From the NCBI GenBank assembly GCA_934373235.1, contig CAKROW010000031.1:1-29439 (forward strand): a stretch of 29,439 bases of DNA, in the 5' to 3' direction. Positions within the stretch are counted from its first letter, which is position 1. Each line of letters starts with the position of its first letter. Shown one piece after another: positions 13,828 to 21,091 of the stretch. The position numbers and the translations under genes were made by a program. This stretch comes from an uncultured Blautia sp. GTDB taxonomy: Bacteria > Bacillota > Clostridia > Lachnospirales > Lachnospiraceae. The notes under the pieces were generated by a model. That model made no database searches, was not told the DNA's origin, and saw only the letters and a program-made list of their open reading frames with translations.

Positions 13828-14889
13828 TTATTTTCTCTCCGGAAGTCTTCCCTCTTTCTTCATCTTCTTGTTCTCGTACATATATTTATCTGCCTTGTCA
13901 AACAGGGTGCGGATCGTACACTGGGCATAATCTGAGGACAGTGCCCAGCCACAGGCATAGCTGATCCTTATATACTTGCCTGTTTCGTTGAACTTATCTA
14001 CATTATCCTGAAGCTTCGCCAGGATCTCCTCCACATATTCTCTTGTAGCGTTATCGATAATGATAATAAACTCATCTCCTCCATATCTTCCCACAAAATC
14101 TTTGGAAGGAACGGAATTTTGCAGCAGCCTGGCAAAATTGGTGATAAGCTGATCTCCCACTGCATGACCCATATTGTCATTTACAAGCTTCAGATTATTA
14201 ATATCCACCATAACACAGGCTGTGGGTTCTTTCACAAAACCGCCCCCTTGAAGAAGCTCCTCACAGCGGCTTTTGTTGGGAAGCCCTGTATGCAGATCTA
14301 TGTATGCCTTCTTTTCAAGTATCTGGTTCTTCTGCCTGATCTTTATTGCTGTCATGGTCTGTTCCAGGATCATCAGAAGCAGAGCGATCATATCTGCAAT
14401 GGAAAAGATCTCCACCCAGTGCAGTGTTCTCTCGATCTTCTCGGAATAGTTCTCTGCCGCTGTCACAGTCTCATCTGCATAATTAAAATAGATCTCACTC
14501 ATCTCCACAATATCTGTTTTCTGATAACCTTTTTCACGAACCTGAAGAATCTCTTTTTTGAGCTCGTTCCAGTAATTTACCTGCTTCTTCAGCTTCTTTC
14601 TGTAATCCTTATCGCTTAATCTGGTCAGCTTGTAGGTTCCGCCGCCAAAACGCAGCCCATACAGAATATCATCCAGATACTGGATCAGCTCATCATCCTC
14701 AGTTCCCGTGATCTCAAGCTTGACCTCCCGCTGAGTGGCTCCACGGACAAGACCTGCATAATTAAGCACTTTGGCAGTTCCCTGCAGGTTCCCGATCTGG
14801 ATCATCATGATCCCAACAAGAACTACTAAAATCAGGATCAGACAAGTTTTTGTGATTGTTTTTAATCTCTGCTTCATCTGTTCACACAC
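13828..14889 (-). CDS. Membrane diguanylate cyclase (GGDEF domain)
   Basis: 353 residues beginning with GTG directly after the eutP stop; an ATG four codons later is the alternative but has no better ribosome site. A membrane helix near residues 15-33 is followed by an extracytoplasmic region that opens with NLQGTAKVLNYAGLVRGATQ, resembling the PilJ/type IV pili chemotaxis N-terminal sensor. A second helix lies near 170-190, then a GGDEF domain with an intact RYGGDEF motif (GGDEF at about 269-273). It should make c-di-GMP from GTP. The inhibitory I-site RxxD is missing its arginine (P-S-K-D), so product inhibition may be absent. There is no EAL domain. Co-transcription with shell proteins, EutP and an acyltransferase is unusual. 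Confidence 0.88.
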   Translation of the reverse strand: MCEQMKQRLKTITKTCLILILVVLVGIMMIQIGNLQGTAKVLNYAGLVRGATQREVKLEITGTEDDELIQYLDDILYGLRFGGGTYKLTRLSDKDYRKKLKKQVNYWNELKKEILQVREKGYQKTDIVEMSEIYFNYADETVTAAENYSEKIERTLHWVEIFSIADMIALLLMILEQTMTAIKIRQKNQILEKKAYIDLHTGLPNKSRCEELLQGGGFVKEPTACVMVDINNLKLVNDNMGHAVGDQLITNFARLLQNSVPSKDFVGRYGGDEFIIIIDNATREYVEEILAKLQDNVDKFNETGKYIRISYACGWALSSDYAQCTIRTLFDKADKYMYENKKMKKEGRLPERK

Positions 14890-15420
14890 TTATTTTATTT
14901 TTTCCGGATATTCCACTCCATCCGGAAGCGGATCCCACTCATTGATTCCTATACTCTGTTTAAATTTGGCCTGCTCCAGGGTAAGCTCCGGCAGGTCATC
15001 CTCAAGATACTCCATCAGTTCGTCGATGCCCTCTCTTGTACGGTTATTTACCATAAAGATCCGCTCACAGCCTGCATTGACCAGCCACTGGCGCACCATG
15101 GGGATGTTTGCCTTCGGGGAATCGATCTTGGTGATGATCCCGATAAAAGGTCTCTGGATAAAACACCTGCTGCAGTCACTGAACAGATTAAAGGGTTCGT
15201 CTGCTGCCTGTACAATAGCCACTACATCTGCCTCAAAGGAAAAACACGCCAGACCAACGCTGAAACGCTTGGACTCCGCATACTCTCCAGGTGAATCAAT
15301 TGTGTCATCCTCTGTATTTGTATACTGTGTCTTATGGTAATGGAGCTCCTCACCTTTAAGGGCCTGGGTCAGTGAAGTCTTGCCTGCCTCACTTCTTCCC
15401 ATCAAAAAAAGTTTCTTCAT
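14890..15420 (-). CDS. eutP: EutP/PduV-like GTPase
   Basis: 176 residues. The P-loop is GRSEAGKTS (residues 8-16), the Walker B/G3 region is TIDSPGEY (EutP proteins have IDTPGEY) and the base-recognition motif is TKID. These are the landmarks of EutP/PduV small GTPases from ethanolamine and propanediol microcompartment operons. Their exact job is unsettled; PduV associates with the shell, and acetate kinase activity has been reported for EutP. A C-terminal extension (GINEWDPLPDG) lengthens it beyond enteric EutP. A strong AAGGGGG site precedes the ATG. It follows the two shell genes by ten bases, matching the eutS-eutP order of enteric bacteria, and abuts the cyclase gene with no gap. Confidence 0.85.
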   Translation of the reverse strand: MKKLFLMGRSEAGKTSLTQALKGEELHYHKTQYTNTEDDTIDSPGEYAESKRFSVGLACFSFEADVVAIVQAADEPFNLFSDCSRCFIQRPFIGIITKIDSPKANIPMVRQWLVNAGCERIFMVNNRTREGIDELMEYLEDDLPELTLEQAKFKQSIGINEWDPLPDGVEYPEKIK

Positions 15421-15430
15421 CCTGTCCCCC

Positions 15431-15859
15431 TTAACTTCTGTGGATCGGGCAGGTCCTGAAATGAAGCTCTTCCCCGAAGAACTTCACAACCTCCTCCACC
15501 GCTGTCTGCACCTGTGACAGGCCGCCTGTGATGATCAGTGAGCCGCAGAAACGGTCCATGAAACCGATCTGCACATCTGCACTCTTCATGGCAACATCCG
15601 CAGCTACAACCACAGATTCCCACGGTGTGAGACGGATCATCCCTACAGACTCTCCCCTGTGATCCTCTCCCTCATGGGTTCCTGTGCTCAGTCCCAGATT
15701 ATCATAAATACACGCCTGGGACGGGCTGATCACATGGGCAAGGCATACCTCTTTGCCGGGGACACGCACACGGGTCATACGCAGCTTCTTTCCCTTAAGG
15801 TGCTGATAGTCATCATGGAACAGCTTTTCCAGAAGCTCTTCCTTCGTTATTCCAGCCAT
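15431..15859 (-). CDS. Second BMC-domain shell protein, EutS/PduU-like
   Basis: 142 residues of the circularly permuted BMC-H type. The core VGMIRLTPWESVVVAADVAMKSADVQIGFMDRFCGSLIITG aligns well with EutS, and the N-terminal strand region (KEVCLAHVISP) fits the small beta-barrel of EutS/PduU. Compared with the upstream paralogue it has a longer N-terminus and an extra loop (GLSTGTHEGEDHRG) before the core. A glutamate (GESVG) replaces the residue equivalent to E. coli EutS Gly39, whose glycine gives the bent hexamer. AGGAAGTGA precedes the ATG at good spacing. It lies 11 bases after the first shell gene and may form a mixed or separate hexameric tile. Confidence 0.87.
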   Translation of the reverse strand: MAGITKEELLEKLFHDDYQHLKGKKLRMTRVRVPGKEVCLAHVISPSQACIYDNLGLSTGTHEGEDHRGESVGMIRLTPWESVVVAADVAMKSADVQIGFMDRFCGSLIITGGLSQVQTAVEEVVKFFGEELHFRTCPIHRS

Positions 15860-15870
15860 CGCATCACTTC

Positions 15871-16236
15871 CTATCTCTTGGTTATCTTACATACAACATA
15901 TCCAAGTGAATCCCGGAAATAATCCACGATCTCTGTCATGGCTGACATAACATCTGAAATCTCTCCTGTAATGATCAGGGTTCCTGTAAAACGATCTGCA
16001 AACCCAAGATAAACATTACCGCTCTTCACTGCAATATCAGAGGCGATAACCGCAGATTCCGGCGGGGTCATGTTCATGATGCCGATCGCAGATGAACGGT
16101 AGTCCACCTGTGGATTTAAACCGAGTTTCTGATATATGATAGGAGCCGGGCCGCCCATTACATGGGCAAAGGTAATCTCCTTGCCGGCTACGGTCTCCTG
16201 TACGATCCTGATCTGTTCTCCATAATCATTTGCCAT
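15871..16236 (-). CDS. eutS: BMC shell protein EutS
   Basis: 121 residues that can be aligned along most of E. coli EutS: GKEITFAHVMGGP, AIGIMNMTPPESAVIASDIAVKSG, and YLGFADRFTGTLIITG are the shared blocks, ending in a typical CKITKR tail. This is a hexamer-forming, permuted BMC shell protein. Serine replaces the position of EutS Gly39 (RSSAIGIM against DAGAIGIM), which predicts a flat, PduU-like hexamer rather than a bent one (inference from published EutS structural work). It is the first gene of a five-gene operon and has its own near-consensus promoter and a GAGAGG ribosome site. No other hexamer, trimer or pentamer shell gene is in the window. Confidence 0.9.
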   Translation of the reverse strand: MANDYGEQIRIVQETVAGKEITFAHVMGGPAPIIYQKLGLNPQVDYRSSAIGIMNMTPPESAVIASDIAVKSGNVYLGFADRFTGTLIITGEISDVMSAMTEIVDYFRDSLGYVVCKITKR

Positions 16237-16298
16237 TTCCTGTTTCCTCTCTTTCGGACAGTATTAAAAAAAATATACACACTTACACACTATATAAA

Positions 16299-16327
16299 AT
16301 GATACTATTGCCAAAATTTTATGTCAA
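16299..16327 (-). promoter_or_regulatory. Near-consensus promoter of the eutS operon
   Basis: TTGACA (16322-16327), exactly 17 bases, TATCAT (16299-16304), minus strand, about 60 bases before the eutS ATG. No eutV/eutW-type antiterminator hairpin pair is obvious in the short leader, so regulation seems unlike classic Firmicute eut operons. Confidence 0.8.
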
Positions 16328-16379
16328 GCCGGAAATCTCTTGGAAATGGGTAATATTTTACATATATAAAGGACAGTTT

Positions 16380-18113
16380 CTAGCGGAAGCTCTTCAGCCA
16401 GTTAACCAGAGAATCATGCCAGATATTGTCATAAACGGTTTTTCTCATCTGGTCATCTACCGGGCCGTTGCCTGCCATTTTTGCAAGGATCGCAGTCTGA
16501 AGTTCTTCCACAGTCATCTCCTCCGGAGCTTTGTCCGGATCCACGGTCACTGTTTTTTCTGAAGCCTTGTCCTTTTTGGCTTCCGGCTCAGCAGGACTTT
16601 CTTCCTGTAAGGAAGGATCAGCCTCTGCTTCACTGTTTTCTTCCCGGGTTTTCTCGCAGGACGGTTTGCAGACTGCTTCCTCATGCTCAGCTTCATGTGC
16701 CGGTTCATCTGCCGGTTTCTCTGCCGGTTTCTCTGTCGGTTCGTCTTTTGTCTCCACCTCCACAGGTGTATATGCAGGCATCTCTGCCGGGAGCCAGATC
16801 TCACCGCTGTTTCCCTGTACAGTCACACTGATCCGTCCGTTCTGTACCGGAACCTTTACTCCTGTCAGTGCACCCACATATTCTTTTGTGTTTCCTGCTT
16901 CCGGATCCATGACTGCCGGATTATCATCATTATTCACTGTGACGATCACACGGACTCCATCCAGGTCACGGGCAAACGCATACTGGCGGTTGGTCAGAAT
17001 AAGCTCTGTATAGCTTCCGTAATCCAGCGCCGGTGTTCCCTGTCTCACCTTTCCAAGTGCTGCCACAAGTGCCGTACACGGATTGGTTTTCACCGCATCC
17101 TTATAAGCTTCCAGGTTCAGGGCAGGCCTTAAGCTGTCATCAGAGAATTTTTCCTTACGGCCCTCGATGCCGAATTCGGATCCGTAATAGATACTTGGAA
17201 CTCCCGGAAGTGTATAGAGAAGTACATGCACAGGTGCAAAGTGGGCCTTGTTTGTAAGCTTGGTATAAATACGCTCCACATCATGATTGTCCACAAAATT
17301 ATAGAGATTCAGCTTGCCCATGTTCTGAAGATATTTGACTGTATGGGCGATCTCGAAGTAGTTGTGGTCATTATGTCCGCTGTACAGAGCCTTGTGAAGG
17401 GCATAACTTGTAACACTGTGAAGAGTATCCCCGTTTACCCAGCGGCTGTAATCTCCGTGGATCACCTCTCCCATAAGCCAGAAATCTTTTTTTACCTCTT
17501 CTGCTGTGCGGCGGAGCATATGCATAAAATCAAAATCCAGCACATCTGCTGCATCCAGACGGATTCCGTCAACATCAAACTCAGATACCCAGAACCGGAT
17601 CACATCACGGATATAATCCTGAACCTCCGGATTTTTCTGGTTCAGTTTTACCAGAAGATTGTAACCACCCCAGTTCTCATAGGAAAAGCCGTCATTATAC
17701 TCTGTATTGCCTCCGAAATTCACGTTGCAGTACCAGTTTGTATATCTGGAATTCTCCCTGTTCTTCTGAATATCCTTAAATGCAAAGAAATCACGGCCTG
17801 TATGGTTAAATACACCGTCAAATATTACTTTGATATCCTTCTCGTGACATGCAGCCACAAAATTTTTCAGATCTTCATTGGTTCCAAGTCTGGAATCCAG
17901 TTTTTTGTAATCGGTAGTCTCATAACCATGGCCCACGCTCTCAAAAAGAGGACCGATATACAGGGCAGTGCAGCCAATCTCCTTAATATGATCGATCCAC
18001 GGCAGCAATGTGTTCAGCCGATGCACAGGCTCACCGTAATCATTCTGTTTCGGTGCCCCTGTCAGTCCAAGTGGATAAATGTGATAAAAAACAGCTTCGT
18101 TATACCAGCTCAT
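16380..18113 (-). CDS. Cytoplasmic GH13 alpha-amylase-family enzyme with charged linker and helical tail
   Basis: 577 residues from the ATG at 18113 (MSWYNEAVFYHIYPLG), preferred because AGAGGTG lies just upstream; a frame starting at 18161 adds 16 residues. All GH13 landmarks are present: DGVFNH (region I), GIRLDA with nucleophile Asp187, the acid/base Glu216 in MGEV, and FVDNHD with Asp278. There is no signal peptide, so it acts on imported or stored alpha-glucans or oligosaccharides. After the C-terminal beta domain comes a Glu/Pro/Ala/Lys-rich linker (about 451-530) and a conserved-looking helical tail (MTVEELQTAILAKM..SLVNWLKSF, about 532-577), which is not part of a normal GH13 enzyme. 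It ends 143 bases before eutS, on the same strand but with a separate eutS promoter. Exact specificity is unknown. Confidence 0.88.
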   Translation of the reverse strand: MSWYNEAVFYHIYPLGLTGAPKQNDYGEPVHRLNTLLPWIDHIKEIGCTALYIGPLFESVGHGYETTDYKKLDSRLGTNEDLKNFVAACHEKDIKVIFDGVFNHTGRDFFAFKDIQKNRENSRYTNWYCNVNFGGNTEYNDGFSYENWGGYNLLVKLNQKNPEVQDYIRDVIRFWVSEFDVDGIRLDAADVLDFDFMHMLRRTAEEVKKDFWLMGEVIHGDYSRWVNGDTLHSVTSYALHKALYSGHNDHNYFEIAHTVKYLQNMGKLNLYNFVDNHDVERIYTKLTNKAHFAPVHVLLYTLPGVPSIYYGSEFGIEGRKEKFSDDSLRPALNLEAYKDAVKTNPCTALVAALGKVRQGTPALDYGSYTELILTNRQYAFARDLDGVRVIVTVNNDDNPAVMDPEAGNTKEYVGALTGVKVPVQNGRISVTVQGNSGEIWLPAEMPAYTPVEVETKDEPTEKPAEKPADEPAHEAEHEEAVCKPSCEKTREENSEAEADPSLQEESPAEPEAKKDKASEKTVTVDPDKAPEEMTVEELQTAILAKMAGNGPVDDQMRKTVYDNIWHDSLVNWLKSFR

Positions 18114-18253
18114 AATACACCTCTGTTTCTGAAATTTATAAGTTTCCTGCAAAATTTCCAATTTTAATCATAGCACTTTATATAATAACAGATTTTTTAT
18201 ACAGATTCCATAGCAGTGCTGAAATTACTCCGGGCTTTCCCCGGCAGTAAATC

Positions 18254-18757
18254 TCAGAACCGGAACGCTTTCCGGATGCTGTCGTAGTGGAGGAATTTTC
18301 CCTCCGCTGCAAATGTCCGGATCTGCTCCAGCGTTGCAAACATATATCCGTCTGTCTCCTCTGTCTGTAATTTCAGATCAGACTCATCAATATCCATAAC
18401 AAAACGATATACATCCACAAAATAGTTATCTCCCTCACCTGGATTTTCTCTTTTATAGGTAAAAAGATATCCTCCTTCCGCACCGGATACATCCAGACCT
18501 GTCTCTTCTTTTACTTCGCGGAGAACAGCTTCCTCTGATTTTTCTCCTGCCTGGGCTGCTCCTCCTGAAACCTCCCACCAGCCAGGTGCCCATGCCTTGG
18601 TCATCACACGCTTTGTAATAAGAAATGTATGATCCGGCCTTGCAACAACGCCAAGAACTGTAAGGTGGTACTCCCCATCTTTCAGGCACCAGTCATTGCG
18701 CTTCATAGTGCGGCCTGTAGGTTTTTTATTCTCGTCATAGATATCCCAGAATTCCAT
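18254..18757 (-). CDS. Nudix hydrolase
   Basis: 167 residues with a perfect Nudix box GX5EX7REUXEEXGU: Gly66, Glu72, Arg80-Glu81, Glu84-Glu85, Gly87. The N-terminus (MEFWDIYDENKKPTGRTM) and overall layout resemble the IPP-isomerase-like Nudix subgroup found widely in Firmicutes, which hydrolyse nucleoside diphosphate derivatives; the substrate is not predictable. GGGAGAGAG precedes the ATG, and a good promoter (18815-18843) drives it divergently from the reductase gene at 18961. Downstream, the weak CCGGG-GAAAG-CCCGG hairpin near 18227-18245 lacks a T-run, so some read-through to the GH13 gene is possible. Confidence 0.9.
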   Translation of the reverse strand: MEFWDIYDENKKPTGRTMKRNDWCLKDGEYHLTVLGVVARPDHTFLITKRVMTKAWAPGWWEVSGGAAQAGEKSEEAVLREVKEETGLDVSGAEGGYLFTYKRENPGEGDNYFVDVYRFVMDIDESDLKLQTEETDGYMFATLEQIRTFAAEGKFLHYDSIRKAFRF

Positions 18758-18814
18758 TTTCTCTCTCCCTGTAAATGTATTTATCTGCCATCTCCCGGCA
18801 GGCTGTTATCTGTT

Positions 18815-18843
18815 ATGATACCATGTTAAAATATTTCATGCAA
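18815..18843 (-). promoter_or_regulatory. Promoter of the Nudix gene
   Basis: TTGCAT (18838-18843), 17 bases, TATCAT (18815-18820) on the minus strand, about 60 bases before the start codon. Confidence 0.65.
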
Positions 18844-18912
18844 ATCTATAGATTTTTTTCATTATATAAAACGTATTATTAATTAGATTTATAGATTTTT
18901 CCGTTATATAAT
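18842..18912. promoter_or_regulatory. Direct repeats and promoter region upstream of the flavin reductase gene
   Basis: Two similar blocks, TCTATAGATTTTTTTCATTATATAA (given here as positions 18845-18869) and its near-copy at 18888-18911, sit 43 bases apart between divergent genes. The first contains the perfect palindrome AAATCTATAGATTT (18842-18855); the second ends in TATAAT (18907-18912), a likely plus-strand -10 with no good -35. This suggests an activator-dependent promoter with paired regulator sites. Confidence 0.45.
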
Positions 18913-18960
18913 TAACACAAACAAAGGAGTTCACCAATTACTTTAGGAGGGTTTTTTAGA

Positions 18961-20958
18961 ATGAAGAGTGATTACCAGCATATTTTCACCCCATTAACTG
19001 TTAAAAATATGACCATCAAAAACCGTATCGTCATGATGCCTATGGGTACCAACTATGGCGAGCAGAACGGTGAGATGAGCTTTCTCCATATCAATTATTA
19101 CGAAGAGCGTGCAAAAGGCGGCACAGGCCTTATCATCGTGGAGAATGCCAGTGTAGATTCTCCTCAGGGATCCAACGGAACAACACAGCTTCGTATTGAC
19201 CATGACAACTATCTGCCGCGATTCTTCAAATTCTGTGAGAACATCCACAGATACGGAACAAAGATCGCCATTCAGATCAACCATGCAGGTGCTTCTGCCA
19301 TCTCTTCCAGAATCAACATGCAGCCGGTTTCCGCTTCCAACCTTCCTTCCAAGGAAGGCGGCGAGATCCCGAGACCACTTACAAAAGAAGAGATCCTTCA
19401 TATCGTAAAAAAATATGGTGAGGCTGCAAAGCGTGCACAGACAGCCGGCTTTGACGCAGTTGAGATCCACGCAGGACATTCCTATCTCATCAGCCAGTTC
19501 CTCTCACCACTTACCAACGACCGTACAGATGAGTTCGGCGGCTCTGTTGAAAACCGCACACGTTTCTGCCGTATGGTCATTGATGAGGTAAGAAAACAGG
19601 TCGGTCCGTTCTTCCCTATCATGCTCCGTCTCAGCGCAGATGAGCTTATGGAAGGCGGCAACACTCTGGAAGATACACTTAAGTATCTTGAGTATCTTCA
19701 GGATGAGGTTGACATCTTTGATGTTTCCTGCGGACTGAACGGCTCCATCCAGTATCAGATCGATGCCAACTATTTCCCGGACGGCTGGCGTTCCTACATG
19801 GCAAAAGCCGTAAAAGAGAAATTCGGAAAACCATGTATCTCCATGGGTAATATCCGTGATCCGAAGGCAGCAGAAAAGATCCTTGCAGACGGAGATGCAG
19901 ACCTTATCGGCATGGGCCGTGGCCTTATCGCAGATCCTGCATGGGTAAACAAAGTCGCAGAAGGTCATGAATGTGATATCCGTAAATGTATCTCCTGTAA
20001 CGTAGGCTGTGCAGGAAACCGTATCGGTGCAAACCGCCCGATCCGCTGTACTGTAAATCCTTCTGTTCTTGAAGGTGACATTTACAAAAAACAGCATGTA
20101 AACAAAAACTGCAACGTAGTTGTTATCGGCGGCGGTACTGCCGGACTGGAAGCAGCCTGTACAGCAGCCGAGGTAGGATGCAACACATTTCTTCTTGAAA
20201 AAGGAGCTGATCTTGGCGGACTTGCTTCCCTGATCTCCAGGATCCCTGCAAAGAAGCGTCTTGCAGACTTCCCGCATTATCTGATGCACCGTGCAGAACA
20301 GCTTGATAACCTTTACATCTTTACAAATACTGAGGGAACACCGGAAAATATCCGCAAATTCCATCCGAATATTATCGTAAACTCAACAGGATCCGCTCCG
20401 CTTCTGCCTCCGATCACCGGATTAAAAGATCATATTGACAATGAGAACTATAATATTTATTCTATTGTCGGAATGATCAACCACATTAAAGATTTCCCGG
20501 AAGATCTCACAGGCAAAAAGGTTGCTGTTGTAGGCGGCGGCGCTGTTGGTCTTGATGTTGTGGAATTCTTCGCAGACAGACATGCAGACATCTCCATCAT
20601 CGAGATGATGGATCAGATCGGACGTGATCTTGACCCTGTCACAAAGAATGACACAAAGACCATGATGAAAAAACATGATGTAAAACAGCTCACAAAAACT
20701 GCACTTCTTGAGGTAAGGGATAATTCATTCCTTGTTAAAGCTGACGGAGAGCCCTATGAGATTCCATTTGACTATGGTTTCGTATGTCTGGGAATGAGAG
20801 CTCAGGGACAGCTTTATCAGGATCTGCTGGATTCTTTCTCTACTGAAAATGTGGAGATCCTCAATATCGGTGACAGCCAGAGAGCCAGAAGAATCATTGA
20901 CGGTACCCAGGAGGGACGTAACATCCTTACAACCCTTACCCAGAAAGGTTACCTTTAA
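18961..20958 (+). CDS. FadH/OYE-type NAD(P)H:flavin oxidoreductase with 4Fe-4S cluster
   Basis: 665 residues, the length of 2,4-dienoyl-CoA-reductase-type enzymes. An N-terminal FMN TIM barrel (PLTVKNMTIKNRIVMMPMG..., with EIHAGHSYLISQFLSPLTNDRTDEFGG) is followed by the Fe-S ligands C-I-S-C-N-V-G-C and a fourth cysteine in IRCTVNP (about 343-365). A dinucleotide-binding domain begins VVVIGGGTAGLEA near residue 388, with a second at VAVVGGGAVGLD near 520. Such enzymes pass hydride from NAD(P)H via FAD, Fe-S and FMN to an activated C=C bond. The substrate cannot be named from sequence. The next genes are a shikimate/quinate dehydrogenase and 3-dehydroquinase, so 3-dehydroshikimate (a conjugated enone) is an attractive candidate. 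TAGGAGGG precedes the ATG. Confidence 0.88.
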   Translation: MKSDYQHIFTPLTVKNMTIKNRIVMMPMGTNYGEQNGEMSFLHINYYEERAKGGTGLIIVENASVDSPQGSNGTTQLRIDHDNYLPRFFKFCENIHRYGTKIAIQINHAGASAISSRINMQPVSASNLPSKEGGEIPRPLTKEEILHIVKKYGEAAKRAQTAGFDAVEIHAGHSYLISQFLSPLTNDRTDEFGGSVENRTRFCRMVIDEVRKQVGPFFPIMLRLSADELMEGGNTLEDTLKYLEYLQDEVDIFDVSCGLNGSIQYQIDANYFPDGWRSYMAKAVKEKFGKPCISMGNIRDPKAAEKILADGDADLIGMGRGLIADPAWVNKVAEGHECDIRKCISCNVGCAGNRIGANRPIRCTVNPSVLEGDIYKKQHVNKNCNVVVIGGGTAGLEAACTAAEVGCNTFLLEKGADLGGLASLISRIPAKKRLADFPHYLMHRAEQLDNLYIFTNTEGTPENIRKFHPNIIVNSTGSAPLLPPITGLKDHIDNENYNIYSIVGMINHIKDFPEDLTGKKVAVVGGGAVGLDVVEFFADRHADISIIEMMDQIGRDLDPVTKNDTKTMMKKHDVKQLTKTALLEVRDNSFLVKADGEPYEIPFDYGFVCLGMRAQGQLYQDLLDSFSTENVEILNIGDSQRARRIIDGTQEGRNILTTLTQKGYL

Positions 20959-21008
20959 TACTGCTATAACCTCCTTATCGGAGTGTATATAGAATTTTCC
21001 ACGTCTTT

Positions 21009-21070
21009 CTCCCGCGGCGGCTGCCGAAGGACCTCCGCAAGTCCTTTTGCTTCCGGTTGCGGGAGTTTTA
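21009..21070 (+). terminator. Hairpin with T-run between the reductase and dehydrogenase genes (possible attenuator)
   Basis: CTCCCGC (21009-21015) pairs with GCGGGAG (21059-21065) and is followed by TTTTA. An inner AAGGAC..GTCCTT stem makes a branched structure. It lies in the 133-base gap between two genes expected to be co-transcribed, so it may lower expression of the downstream pair. Confidence 0.5.
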
Positions 21071-21091
21071 CAATGAGAGGAGTTAATTATT

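Noticed and set aside
12749..16236. Complete ethanolamine or propanediol microcompartment operon
   Set aside because: Only EutS-type shell proteins and EutP are present; there is no lyase, dehydratase, aldehyde dehydrogenase, other hexamer or pentamer in the window.
17226..18167. Long open frame (about 313 codons) on the plus strand
   Set aside because: It lies entirely opposite the GH13 gene, whose catalytic motifs are unmistakable, and its product is cysteine- and histidine-rich with no family resemblance.
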